Shown here: positions 11,213-22,545 of the stretch, piece by piece | Position numbering within the stretch: the first letter of the stretch is position 1 | Layout: every line of letters begins with the position of its first letter | Assembly (NCBI GenBank): GCA_035610835.1 | Contig: CM069452.1 | Span: forward strand, 24,929,121 to 24,993,120 | DNA from: Ophiura sarsii | Taxonomy: Eukaryota; Echinodermata; Ophiuroidea; Amphilepidida; Ophiuridae | DNA: 64,000 nucleotides | Direction: 5' to 3' | Program-made: the position numbers and the translations under genes | The notes under the pieces: model-generated | Told to the model about the DNA's origin: nothing | The model's input: only the letters and a program-made list of their open reading frames with translations | Databases searched by the model: none

Positions 11213-11586
11213 ATGATACTGACAATGCAGCTGCAGCAGTGCCAGAGCTCATAGGACCTGATACAGGGCAGCTCATTTATCCAGGACGTACCAAGCCACT
11301 CTCTCCTGACTATATCGTTACCACAGCAGCTCTTAATACATTAGCCAAAAAAATTGGTCCATGGAAACAGCTAGCCATTGATATGGAGTTCTCAACATGC
11401 CAAATCCATCAATTTGAACAAAACCATCCTGAAGATGATTATTATCAGAGATTGTGCATGTTAGATGGGTGGAGAAAGAAGAATGGAAAAGATGCTACTA
11501 TCTCTAATCTTATACAAGTTATATTGTCTCATCATCCACCTATATCCCCAACATTGTATAGATATCTCTATTTTGAATCAGGTTAA
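11213..11586 (+). CDS. CRADD-like: Death-domain exon of the CRADD-like gene (last coding exon)
   Basis: The exon continues in frame from the carried G and ends at TAA 11584-11586, giving residues about 183-306. After a Pro/Gly-rich lead, a death domain spans about residues 220-290: LNTLAKKIGPWKQLAIDM, a QIHQFEQNHPED loop, MLDGWRKKNGKDATISNLIQVI. The I-G-x-W-K core, the NHP triplet and the W-R-x-x-x-G-K-x-A-T run are as I recall for CRADD death domains, which favours CRADD over other CARD/DD proteins. Death domains of this class bind partners such as PIDD. No polyadenylation signal is obvious in the next 200 bases. Alternative: another invertebrate CARD-DD adaptor without a one-to-one vertebrate partner. 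Confidence 0.85.
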
Positions 11587-11866
11587 AATGGTAGACCTAT
11601 ACATACAGTGTGTCCCAAAAGTTGCACCACCTTAAATGTGTCATTTCTCAAATTACTGTATGTATGTGTAAATTGCATAGCGACAACGTAGCATGTTGAG
11701 ATCGAGCAATCTACAAGAATTATTTCAAAACCAAACTTGGCCCCATCGTTGAGGCCTCGACCCTATTACCAAACTCTATAAATGTTGCTGAAAAAAATGG
11801 AAAAGCATTCTTGGGGTCTTTCAATTGGGGTCTTTGTAACCACTTAAATTATCAATTCATATTATG

Positions 11867-12355
11867 CAGTGGCGTGTTCAGAATTTCTCCGGTAGGGGGC
11901 CAGGACCTCAATTCCAGGGAATGACTTCACCGCATTTCCCATATCTGTTGTACGCGCACACATTTTTAAGCACTATTTACATGAATTTGGTCATAATCAA
12001 GGTTTTGGTTTTAATCGGCCCCCGAATGGGTAACATCAGTTCTTAAGACCCCAATTTTATTGAAAATTCAAAAATCGCGAAATGTTGCCTTCCAAAGCCC
12101 CAATTCTTCGAAAAACTTGAGTTCTAAAACGAAAAAAAAAAATCAAAAAATTGGCGTTCTTGCTAGTCAAAATTGAACTATAGGCCAGTTCTCAAGACCT
12201 ACTTTAAAAAAAAAATCAGTTCCTAAGACCCTATTTTTCGTCATAAAATCCACTCAGTTCAGTTCTGTAGCCCCCCTTTTTGAGACCCTATGCGGCACAC
12301 CCCTACCCAAAAAAAGTTGAGTGCCCCCCCCCCCCCCCTTTTGGACATGCCACTG
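11867..12355. mobile_element. Non-autonomous hAT element carrying repeat R1, 489 bp
   Basis: The ends are CAGTGGCGTGTTCA and TGGACATGCCACTG (inverted). The exact 8-bp duplication ATATTATG flanks it (11859-11866 and 12356-12363). Positions 12030-12325 are repeat R1, so at least this copy of R1 moved as the interior of a hAT element. It holds a C-run near 12324-12338. Confidence 0.9.
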
Positions 12356-12753
12356 ATATTATGTGCAAAATTCACAAAAAACAAAAACACCTGACCGACC
12401 GACCCTATCCGAGCGGTCCGTTTGCCCGTAGAACAGGGTGTTTTTTGGTCACGTTATGTACGCCTCATGTCTTATCTGAGGTCTGAATTGAAATATGATC
12501 TACAGTCATCTTGGGGTCAAAAGGCAAAATAGTGGTATTTTTATTTTTGTAATGAATATCGAAGACTTTGCAGGAGTCTGATATTTAAATGCTTGAAAAT
12601 GGGTTAAAATACTTCATCAAATGTTATATGAATTTCAGCTATAAATGTTTATCAAGAAACAAAGATAATATACATTTAAGTTAATCATTTATTTCGAATC
12701 CTCAAAGAAGTTCATGTAAATTTGATGTAAGTGTATTGGAGCATCTTATGTTT

Positions 12754-13877
12754 GATTTATACAGTATAGAAAAACATGCTAAACATGGGGTAAAATGTAT
12801 TGGCCCTTTTTGCTCAAGGTGACCTTGCCATACATTTTAATTCTTAGATACAATTGATTATAGCAAGCATGTGCAACCTTTTGTACCACGCGGGCCTCAT
12901 TGTGACTTTGAGATCCATTCACGGGCCGCAGTGAATGTCAAACATTCCAAAACATATCCGGATACCCGCTTCTCTTCGCCATTTTAACCAGGGATTTTAA
13001 CACGCAATCACAAACAAGTTTGTTTTGATGAAAGAAATGCGCGCATAGAGCGCGAAAAATTTCGACTTTACACTTATTTTTGTTATGATATTGAGGTACA
13101 TTTCTGCTTTAAACAAATTTCTACCAAAATATAATCCATTTGGGGTACACATGCACGCTAGCGCGAAACAATTAGGTCTGTGCACTTTTAATCATCATAA
13201 TTCCATGATTCCTCTTGTCAAATTAACCGACAGTGCCAATCTCAACCGACACGACAGTCAATATTGGGGAAGTTGGCCCCTCGCCCCCCTCTGGCCACGC
13301 CACTGCGTCACCCTACTAATTATAAGGGAGGACACCGCTAAATCAATTCGCCATTAGTGTAACCTATGGAGTTCCGGTTAAAACGGGCCGCATCAATGGA
13401 AATTTTGGGATTGCTTCACGGGCCGCAGATTAGAGGCCGGTGGGCCGCATGCGGCCCGCGGGCCGCAGGTTGCACACGCTTGGATTATAGGATTAGAATT
13501 TGACAATACTTGTTTTTGTTCGGAAAAGGTAGTTCTACTACATTTTTGGGGAGGTGGGGGAGGGGGGGATGGGTGGGGGGAGAAGAAAGTTAGTCAATTA
13601 TCAAACATTTAAATGACTTCAGCTTATTTGTAGTCAGATCCATTTTACAGTAAGTATTTGCTTGATTCATTTCCTCATCATATGCTACTCCCCATCCCAT
13701 GAAAAAATGTAGTAGAACTACCTTTTTCCGAACAAAAACAAATATTGTCAAATTCAAATTCTATAATCAATTGTATCTAAGAATTAAAATTTATGGCAAG
13801 GTCATCTTGGTCGAAAAGGGGCCAATACATTTTACCCCATGTTTAGCTTTAGCATGTTTTTCTATTCTGTATAAATC
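12754..13877. repeat. Large inverted repeat, about 180-bp arms
   Basis: The left arm (12754-12863, continuing 13483-13548) and right arm (13701-13877) are near-perfect reverse complements. The left arm is split by the hAT element at 12864-13482. The spacer is G-rich (GGTGGGGGAGG near 13553). Confidence 0.8.
12864..13482. mobile_element. Non-autonomous hAT element, 619 bp, in a palindrome arm
   Basis: It begins CAAGCATGTGCAACC and ends GGTTGCACACGCTTG. The 8-bp duplication GATTATAG is exact (12856-12863 and 13483-13490). The opposite palindrome arm reads straight through the site, which confirms the insertion. Sequence with GCGCGCATAGAGCGCG near 13040 is shared with other repeats in the window. 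Confidence 0.9.
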
Positions 13878-13879
13878 AA

Positions 13880-14182
13880 TTTGTATTTCGTTTTCACATT
13901 GTTTTATTGTGATCATAGTGATTGTCTAACGCTACCCTTGGCGCAGATTTATAAAGAAGACGCCCATATTCTTGGACATTGGGTGATTTTGATAAACTTA
14001 GCACAGGCCCTAAGGCCAATTTTTTTTATGTTGTCCTCGGCCGCCCGCTCGTCAGATTGGCTGAACTTTGAGCTTCCGCTGGTATAAAAGAAGGGAAAAA
14101 AAGAAGAAAAAAATAATCCGCTCACCCGCCCGCCCCTCCTCTCTGAAAGTTGTGGAGGACAACATAACAATTTTTTGGCCTC
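13880..14182. other. Non-coding, no recognised feature
   Basis: A purine-rich A/G tract at about 14090-14120. No gene is seen. Confidence 0.4.
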
Positions 14183-14190
14183 ATTCCCTG

Positions 14191-15497
14191 CAGGCGCGTA
14201 CGCAGGAGGGGGGGGGGGGGGGGGGGGGGGGGGTTTGTCCTAAAAAAGAAAAGGGAAAGGAGAAGAGAAGGGAAAGGAGAGAGGGGGAGAGTGGACATGG
14301 GGAGGAAGAAGGGGAAAGAAAGCCTCGTGAACTGTGGCAATGGGGGAGGGGAGAGAGAAAAAATATGAGAAAAGACTACAGGGAACTGGAAGAGAATACA
14401 TAGGAATAGGTCTAATAATTATGTGTTAAACACAGGCGTGTACGCAGGGGGTGGGGGTTAGGGTCTGTCAAAAAATTAAAAGAGGGATAAATAAGGAGTA
14501 AACATTCCCCCTCCCTCACCCCACCCTCCATGCAGCGCATTACCCCTCACTACTTTTTGAGTTGGGGCTGGGCAACCTTAAACATTTATATTGTATCAAT
14601 TAATAAGGTCTGAAATAGCTTAAAACTATGCCCTCATAGAGTATCGAAATTCAAAATTTGCCAACGTCGCACTAGATTTACTCGGTACTAAGGGGAAGCC
14701 ACCGTTGACAGATCATATTGATTTCAGATCATATTATTATAAAGGATAATAACTTGTGAACCTTGAAACGGCTTAGAATGCGGCCCTCGGTGAGCATCTA
14801 AACAAACATCTTCAGGGCAGGTGGGAACACCCCACACCACCTCTTGACACCCACCTGAATGCAATTTCCAGCGGTCGTTATAGCAAAAGAAAAACCATTT
14901 AAAAATGGCTGAAATGTAAAGAATAATATATAATTATTTGGTATGAAATGGCTTAAATCCACCCTCAGAGAACGTCGAAATTCAAAATGTTCTCGGGTCC
15001 TTAGGCGAGCCCAAAACCCCATGCTGCAAGATGCTCAGCTCGCTACCTTCACACAAGCCCCCCCCCCCCCCCCCCCCCCGTTAACTTTTTATATTATTAT
15101 AAAGGATAATAACTTGTGAACCTTGAAACGGCTTAGAATGCGGCCCTCGGTGAGCATCTAAACAAACATCTTCGGGGCAGGTGGGAACACCCCACACCAC
15201 CTCTTGACACCCACCTGAATGCAATTTCCAGCGGTCGTTATAGCAACAACAAAAAAAATTAAAAATGGCTGAAATGTAAAGAAAAATATATAATTAATTG
15301 GTATGAAATGGCTTAAATCCACCCTCAGAGAACGTCGAAATTCAAAATGTTCTCGGGTCCTTAGGCGAGCCCAAAACCCCATGCTGCAAGATGCTCAGCT
15401 CGCTACCTTCACACAAGCCCCCCCCCCCCCCCCGTTAACTTTTTAAAACATTCCGCCTAAACCCCCCCGCCTTGACAAAATCCTGCGTATATGCTTG
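14191..15497. mobile_element. hAT-type element, 1307 bp, with internal tandem duplication
   Basis: The ends are CAGGCGCGTACGCAGGA and TCCTGCGTATATGCTTG. The 8-bp duplication ATTCCCTG is exact (14183-14190 and 15498-15505). A second left-type terminus CAGGCGTGTACGCAGG lies inside at 14433. No transposase frame is present. Long G-runs (about 14210-14233) and C-runs (15058-15079, 15418-15433) lie within it. Confidence 0.85.
14731..15444. repeat. Two tandem copies of a 360-bp unit
   Basis: Unit 1 is 14731-15090 and unit 2 is 15091 to about 15444, almost identical, each ending in a C-run followed by GTTAACTTTTT. The shift is exactly 360 bp over most of the length. Confidence 0.9.
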
Positions 15498-16018
15498 ATT
15501 CCCTGTGACAATTTGTTTTTAAAAGTTTTACTATTATTTGTTATTAATGTTTGGAAATGGATATAATTCAAATAATTTGTAAATAGTGCTTTTTTGAATC
15601 ATCCAATGTTTCATATGTATCATTGTAAATACAATATACTAAGAGTATACACATATATAATCTACAAGGGTTTTAAAAGGATGTTTCTTACTCACACTAG
15701 TATGGCTATTAATTGAAAAGTTAGAATGTTTGTACACTTGTATAAGTATGCCACTGATCTCTGTTCTTTCAAATATTATATTTTGTGATATATAATAATC
15801 AAGACTATATACTGTATATATAAGATTGTTAAAACTCATTACAACAGTGTGAATGTGGGTATATTAAAATCCGATCAGGGTAGATATGCCCAGGACTTTG
15901 GGTAAAAATTGCCTAATATGGTATCATTGATTATTCCTTTAATTAAAAGCCATCAGAGGGAGTGGGGAAATCCGTTCCCTTTTTGCTCTCCCAGATTTAG
16001 TGGCCATTGCACATTTAA

Positions 16019-16365
16019 AGGTATATGACCCGATTACATTTTCATAACACAGATTTTTCTCAAACATATGGAGATTTTCATATCATATGAAAGATCATAT
16101 TTTTCTGATTAACATACTGAAATTTGACGGTCCAAATCAGTATGATTACGAAAAAATCTGTGAAATAACATCAAATTACCTCGAAAGGTGGTTAAACCAC
16201 CAATATAGTTTGTGTACAACTCAATGGGCACATTTCTTGGCATCTTGTGCGTCTAAAATAAGAACCATTAGAGTTATGCAACTCAACCTTTGGAATACAA
16301 CTCTTTTAAGGATGACCTTTCATGTAGAATAGAAAACTTCAAGTTGAAAATCGGAACATCTACCT
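16019..16365. mobile_element. TTAA-target MITE, 347 bp, copy in left arm
   Basis: The ends are AGGTATATGACCC and CATCTACCT, with TTAA at 16015-16018 and 16366-16369. It is the inverted relative of 2688-3029. The partner arm has a single TTAA at 57832-57835 with matching flanks, an intact empty site. Confidence 0.92.
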
Positions 16366-16579
16366 TTAAAACATACACATACAAATAGTAATTAATATTA
16401 GTGAAAAAAATAATCATATCAACTAAGTTCATGTGTTGGATTGTTATTTGTTGTTGGATTTTATTTGAAAGAAATTTGAAAATTGTAAACAAACACAAAT
16501 TAAAACAGTTTTATGCGTGTGCTTTTTGTATATAGTGTATTTTCATCTTTATAGTGTCATGTATTTTCATTTTTATATA

Positions 16580-17274
16580 CAGGGTGTATCAAAAAAAATA
16601 GGACACTTTTTCATGACGGTGTAATACTTGTTATAATCATTGGACCATGACCAATTTAGTGTCAATGTAAAGCTCAATTAATTATTTTGATATCCTGAAA
16701 ATATGAGATCAATCCGATGAAAAATAAGAAAACTAGCATCATTTGCGTAAACCATGTCATTTATTGGTTTGTACAATGGGATTTACATGTATAGACCAGT
16801 AAATAACATGGTTTACGTTTCAATACGTTACAATAATTATAAACATAGAAAATAATCTATCAGTCAATAGCAAAGATAGTTTGGTAATCCATTTAATTCT
16901 GACACAAATCAATACTGGCTAAATAATCCACAAATCAGATGCATGCATATTCTGTGCAAATTTAAAAAAAAGGTTCTCGAACCCACAGTAGATGAATCAT
17001 TAGTATGATAAGATATAGAATTGGTATAAATAGTGTGTGCGTTCATGTTACTCTACTGTTACTGTGTGAATGACCATTGTACATACTACAAAATAGATTG
17101 CCTTACCTAATAGGTCACAATTTCCTTAATTAATGATGGATTTTTCTCATCTTTTCAGGATTTTATCTCTATCGGTTGTACTTAACATCGAAATAAAAAT
17201 TGGTCATGCTTCAGTGATTTAACAAGGATTTAAACCATCATCAAAAAGTGTCCTAATTTTTTTGATACACCCTG
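16580..17274. mobile_element. TA-target (mariner-like) non-autonomous element, 695 bp
   Basis: The termini are CAGGGTGTATCAAAAAAA and its inverted partner TTTTTTTGATACACCCTG, extended inward by AGGACACTTTTT. TA lies on each side (16578-16579, 17275-17276). The partner arm at about 57625-57635 has an empty TA site. An inner hairpin at about 16747-16817 is centred on GTAAACCATGT/ACATGGTTTAC. No transposase frame is present. Confidence 0.85.
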
Positions 17275-17699
17275 TATTGTATTTTTTATCACTTAGCGGC
17301 TATTATGCATATGGTAGTACATTACGATATGATGACTTTGTAAATAAAATGAATGAAGAAATAACCCTACCCTTACCAACTGATGAGTTATAAGCTGTGG
17401 ATGGGATTGTACTTGTTTCACAATTAATCAATGGCCATTAAGCATTATTAAGGTGCAGAATTGGATCTTTTGTTTGGTTCTTGAAGGGAAAAAAATGCTC
17501 ACACTACCACCATGGGATGGGGAAAAGGTACAATCACACGCTACTCTTACTCATCAATACTTCACCATTCATTGGCCATAACCAGACTTGTACCAGAGAG
17601 TTCACTTTTGATCCAAATCTGAGCCAAGTCCGAGTCATTTTGTATCAAAGTCCGGACTTGAGTCTAAATGTGGGGTGCCGAGTCCAAGTCCAATAAAAC

Positions 17700-17937
17700 T
17701 CCAAACCAAGTCCAGGCTTGTGTCAAGACTCCAGACTTGTGTCAAGGCTCGAGTCAAGACTCTAGGTTCGAGTCGAGACTCTAGGTTCGAGTCAAGACTC
17801 CAGGCTCGAGTCAAGACTCCAGGCTCGAGTCAAGACTCCAGGCTCGAGTCAAAACTCCAGGCTCGAGTCAAGACTCCAGGCTCGAGTCAAAACTCCAGGA
17901 TCGAGTCAAGACTCCAGGCTCGAGTCAAGACTCGGCT
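17700..17937. repeat. 19-bp minisatellite (left arm)
   Basis: The unit is GACTCCAGGCTCGAGTCAA with point variants, about 12 copies. The same array in the other arm (56770-57230) is about twice as long. Open frames across it are an effect of the repeat. Confidence 0.9.
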
Positions 17938-18703
17938 TCAATATGTAATTATATCAAAGCTTTAAAGCGTAATAAAACAATATGGAACTTGTCCTGATGT
18001 ACACATGTACTGTGCAGTACTTTAAAATAACCCTTTATAAGGCAAAAGCAAAACTCAGAAAGAGAGGCTTTCAATCATGAATTGTTTAAATTAAATGGCA
18101 ACTTTATTGCATGATACCAATTGGATCATTTTGTAGAATGGAATCAAGGGGGAAAGCAGAACATAAATTAAATTATTTATGGTAACAGCTTCATGACTCG
18201 CTTTAATGTCAGATATAAATTAGTTAAACATACATTGTTTGTGTAATGTGTACATATATATATGTGAGGTATGACTTATGGCTGAAATATGAATCAAAAT
18301 AAATTGTTATGTGATGTGTACATGTTCTTGCGCGTCCATGCTCGTCTGGATTAATTCGCTGCTGTAAGCAGGTTCGCCAAATTTGGAACTGACTGAACTA
18401 TAGTATGTTGGATGACTTTGGCTGAAATATGAATTAAGATAAATTGTTTAGGTAATGCTCAGATGTAATGTGTATATTATATATACTTGGGGTATGACTT
18501 ATGAATGAAATATGAGTTACTTGAAAAGAAAAAGGACAGATGTGAAATCAACAAATGTGAGATAAAATTGAAAGTTTCAGCTACATATCAAGTTGTTTAA
18601 ATGGACTGGACTCCGCTTCAAGTCCGAGTCATTTTTAGTCCGACCCAAGCTATGTCTTTTTGTATCTGATCCGAGACGAGTCATAGTCCCAACTTTTTCC
18701 CAA

Positions 18704-19123
18704 GACCCTGTACACACTAGCATAAATCTCTTAGTTCGATGAAGCGCTAATGAAGACGACTAACTAATGAAGATGCATAGTGTGTACGCTCTGCCCTTCA
18801 TTGGACAAAGATTAAATCGGCTTCATTCGATGAACCTCTGGAGGTTCGTTCGATGAAAATAAATGTTAATTCGATAAAGCAAATGTGTAATCTGTACGCT
18901 TGCTTCATGGAATGATGGGAGTCATGCGGAACGAATAACATACAAGAAGTCAATTCTCGGTTTTGTGTGGCAACCAACCTGTATTTAATCTTCATTAATA
19001 TTTACAATGTGTACACATCTTGATCTGTGTTAGTTCATGGTTAGTTGTAATGTGTATGTATGCTCTCTTAATTAACTAATGAAGATCAACTATTCCTTCA
19101 TTGAATGAAGCGTGTATGGGGTC
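18704..19123. mobile_element. Possible MITE, about 420 bp
   Basis: The ends GACCCTGTACACAC and CGTGTATGGGGTC are imperfect inverted matches, and internal ATGAAG motifs recur on both strands. No target duplication could be found, so the limits and class are open. Confidence 0.4.
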
Positions 19124-19183
19124 TTATTTACAATTCAATGGCAATTATGTATAAATTTGTTTGATGGATGGTGAACAACTCAA

Positions 19184-19427
19184 CTGTAATCTGGAAAAAC
19201 CTAGTAAGTCTGCTGAACGCACATTTGAGAAAACAAAGGAAAACTGTTTGGTTTCAGGACTTTATTCCCCTTCAGTTTATCAAGTTAAAGTGTGTGAAAC
19301 TCTTCCCTATCGGCATTTTTTCATCTGGAATCTTGATAAACTGAAGGGCAAAAACCTATTAAATCCAAATATGGGTCTAACTCAATTTTCACCAAAGTTT
19401 GACTTACTAGGTTTTTCCAGATTACAG
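19184..19427. mobile_element. Foldback element with nested inverted repeats, 244 bp
   Basis: The outer arms 19184-19210 and 19401-19427 are an exact 27-bp inverted repeat beginning CTGTAATCTGG. Inside are inner arms 19268-19284 and 19332-19348, an exact 17-bp inverted repeat starting CCCTTCAGTTT. No convincing target duplication is seen. An open frame reading across it is not supported as a gene. Confidence 0.7.
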
Positions 19428-19429
19428 GA

Positions 19430-20340
19430 GAACTTGCCTCATAAAAAGTAATGAATGTATCGATATGCATTGATACTTGTATAATAGAAGATTTATTTTA
19501 CATACGGAATAAATTTATTTTATAAACAAAAAATAGAAAATAGCGTTTTTTCTAAATTCTTTATACAGGGTATCATAATATGAGTATCAAAATTAATATG
19601 TTTAGCATACCCATCACTTACTTTTTTAGTAAGCAATTATATTTCTCTTTATTTGAGTCATAAATCAATTTTTCAGCTATTTTCAGAGTATGATATGTTT
19701 GCTACAGCTTTGCTTCTTGTATAGGTATTCATTTTAAACAAGGTTCGAAATGTTTATCACTAACAAGAACGATTTTACACTAAAAATAGGCCTTTTATTG
19801 AAAAAGTCAGGTGGATGCTAAACATTTTTGTCTGTGAAAGTTGCCTATATTTACAATGAATTGTATTTTGTACTTTCAGAATGATTTTTTAGTGTAGTCG
19901 GGAGAAGTGGCATAGCTACAATAGGGACAGGGGGCAAATCCCCCCCCCCCCCCTTGACAGAAGAAAATCCTTAAAAAAACAATTAAAATGTTCTTTGTGC
20001 CCCCTCCCACCCCCTATTGTGTGTTTTGTGTAAAAATGCCCTAACGGCACGGGCAATTTATAACAACAGCAAGATCGATCATCACAAGTATTTTTATAAT
20101 CGCGGCCTATAATTTACAAAATAAACATAGGAAAAAGTGTACCCTCTTGTAAACACCCTGGCCTGTAGATTAAAATCACTTTCCTTTATAGTCTTTATCA
20201 GCTACAAATTGGTGAGAAACATGCTGTTTTATCTCTCTGTGCTGCCTAGAACTGAATCCTAGCTATAAAGATCAAATTCTGAAAACTGACAAGGATGTGT
20301 TGCCCTTCTTTTAGGCATCTGCTTGCAGTAGACATTTGCT
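19430..20340. other. Non-coding with a possible transposon terminus
   Basis: A GTGGCATAGCTAC terminus-like motif at about 19907 followed by a C-run suggests the start of a CAGTGGCG-type element. Possible right termini lie at about 20407-20422 and 20924-20939, but no target duplication fits. No gene is seen. Confidence 0.35.
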
Positions 20341-20353
20341 CATCTTGGAACCT

Positions 20354-20404
20354 AAGCTGACAGCATGCCCAAGCTGACAGCATGCCCACGCTGACAGCAT
20401 GCCC
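20354..20404 (+). repeat. Three 17-bp tandem units
   Basis: AAGCTGACAGCATGCCC is repeated three times with one or two changes. Related words recur at 20938-20968. Confidence 0.85.
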
Positions 20405-20436
20405 CCTCTGGCTACGTCACTTTGTTTCACTCATTT

Positions 20437-20687
20437 GAGACCTGTCACCACAAAATGAGCGTTAAGTCGCTAGTGTGCATTAGGAGATATGGTCCAATAA
20501 ACATGCCAAAAATCAATAGAAAACAAAGGCATGTTGCAACTTCAATTTGAATTTTGACATGGAAAACATTGAGCAATTATGACATGTTGCATATCATTTT
20601 AAAGCTTGTTTTCTGAGCATTATGTATCTGGACAAACCTGAAAATTTAATTTTCCGACTTAACTCTCATTTTGTGATGACAGGTCTC
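20437..20687. mobile_element. MITE with about 34-bp inverted ends, 251 bp
   Basis: It begins GAGACCTGTCACCACAAAA and ends TTTTGTGATGACAGGTCTC, with ATTT on each side (20433-20436, 20688-20691). The superfamily is not identified. Confidence 0.7.
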
Positions 20688-21129
20688 ATTTGTCAAGGGA
20701 AATCATGAAACTATGACAGACAAAAGTACAAATATTGCTCTTTTTCTTGCGCTATGCGCGCTTGTTCCCACAAAATAGATTTTCGGTGTTTTAAAGCACG
20801 TTCAAAGCCAATCATGGGAAAATATGGTGTAAAATAGTAAATTTTCGTGCGCTATTGATGCATTTTTTAGTCTGTAAAGTATTATCGGTAAATTTTTAAT
20901 TTTCGCCCCACCAATATGAAAAACCAAGCTACGCCGCTGCATGCCCATGCTGAGAACATGCCCACACATACACTGTCACAAACTAAAATGTGGCCCTTTT
21001 ATTGCATAGCATTTTGTTGGACAGCTTACGCAAACAAATGATCCTTAATATCACACCATGGTGGCAAAATTCGAGGCCACATTTGCACTTTTCGACAAAA
21101 AAACAGTGGTGCGATACTTTTTCCATGTG

Positions 21130-22160
21130 TATATTATATTGGTAACGTTAAAAACGTCATACTGGACCAATTTTTTTAATTGGTCCAGTACAGTATGACG
21201 TTATAAGTGTTAGAAATGTCAATGTTTGCGTACTTCGCGCATTTAGTTTCAATATTTCATTATACAAGCTTGACATTGGCAAGATGGCTTCAGGACATTT
21301 TTCATGACCATTTTTAGTTCAAAAGTTAAAAAAATTGCGCGCTCCGCGCGAATATTTTATGCAGGTTTTAACATTATATTGGTCCTCAGATCATACCAAA
21401 TATTCTAAATATTATGTGAGGGACGTTAATCATACTAGACCATTTAAGTGTTAGAAATGCCAATTTTCAGACCCACCAAATATTCTAAATATGTGGAGGA
21501 CGTTAACAACATCACCGGACCAAAGTTTTAATGCAAAAACCACACACAAAATTCTAAATATTATGTGGGGGACGTTATTATCATACTGGACCATAAGTGT
21601 TAGAAATGCATTTTTCAGCGCTTCGCGCGTATTAATGTTAATAGTTCATTATTTAAGCTTAACAAGGTGGCTTCAGCACAGTTTTCCATGACTATTTTAG
21701 TTAAAACTCAAGAATTTTGCGCGCTCCAGGCGCATATTTTCTACAGGTTTTAACATTATAATGGCCCTCAAACCATACCAAATATTCTAAATATTATGTG
21801 AGGGACGTTAATCATACTAGACCATTTAAGTGTTACAAATGCCAATTTTTGTGCGCTTTGCACGTATTAATTTCAAGGTTTTATTATTTAAGATTAACAA
21901 GGTGGATTTTTCAGGACAGTTTTCCAGGATGCGCGCGCAAACCGCCAGGCAAAGAACAATGGTAACTGCTGGCCAAATGCCCGGTGTGACGTCACCTGTC
22001 ACCCCATCTATACTAAATATTATGTGGGGGATGTTAAAAACGTCATACTGTACCTTTTTAGTATTAAAATCACAATTTGTGCGTGCTTCGCGCGTATATG
22101 GTTCAACGCTTCAATATTTAAGATCAACAAGATGGCTTCAGGGTTTTTTGCCCCTCCCCA
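21130..22160. repeat. Degenerate tandem repeats with ACGTTA and GCGCGC palindromes
   Basis: Phrases such as TATTCTAAATATTATGTG, GGGACGTTAATCATACT and AAGTGTTAGAAATG recur at irregular spacing (one pair 382 bp apart). A hairpin at 21154-21201 joins ACGTCATACTGGACCAA with its inverse. GCGCGCTCCGCGCG-type palindromes occur in each unit. Confidence 0.7.
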
Positions 22161-22545
22161 TCAAAATAGTCCTGGATAACGCCATTGGAGCCTAGTTTAA
22201 ACAAGTTTATTAGTTCCATCATAATCATGTGATGATTCTCGTTACTGCAGCCTTTAATTTTAAATCTTGGTTTGGTTGGGCTTGTTTGGTCATTGACACG
22301 CTCAACCAGGACTGTACTTAGTACCTGCTTACCCGCCTGCCAAGGTGTGTGAATTTGGGTCAGGCTGGTAAAGTTTGCTTATCGTCCATTGTAGCAAAAA
22401 CTTACAACAGGCTGCTCCTTAACAGAATTCGCCCTCACCTAGACCCGGTTCTACGAATCAATTAAAATGGTTTTCGCCCAGGTAGATCAACAGTGTTTCA
22501 AATTCTGGCATTAAGAAGGACTAATAATAATAATAATAAAAAAAC
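22161..22545. other. Non-coding, no recognised feature
   Basis: AT-rich sequence with a TAA microsatellite at about 22524-22540. No gene is seen. Confidence 0.4.

Larger units (their letters stand above)
15639..18535 (+). repeat. Left arm of a long inverted duplication
   Basis: This segment reappears as reverse complement at 55325-58203. Landmarks shared in inverted order include AAATCTGGGAGAGC, CTTACCAACTGATGAGTT, the 19-bp minisatellite and AATTTGGCGAACCTGC. Two transposons (16019-16365 and 16580-17274) are present here and absent from the other arm. Confidence 0.85.

Noticed and set aside
14068..14403. 111-residue Glu/Arg/Gly-rich protein
   Set aside because: Produced by the poly-G and purine-rich tract in a hAT element.
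17675..17965. Protein with repeats such as LQARVKTPGSSQ
   Set aside because: It is a translation of the 19-bp minisatellite; all frames stay open because of the unit sequence.
19161..19451. 96-residue protein
   Set aside because: The frame reads across a foldback element from arm to arm.
19905..20939. CAGTGGCG-type element between 19905 and 20422 or 20939
   Set aside because: Possible ends are present but neither combination has a matching 8-bp duplication.
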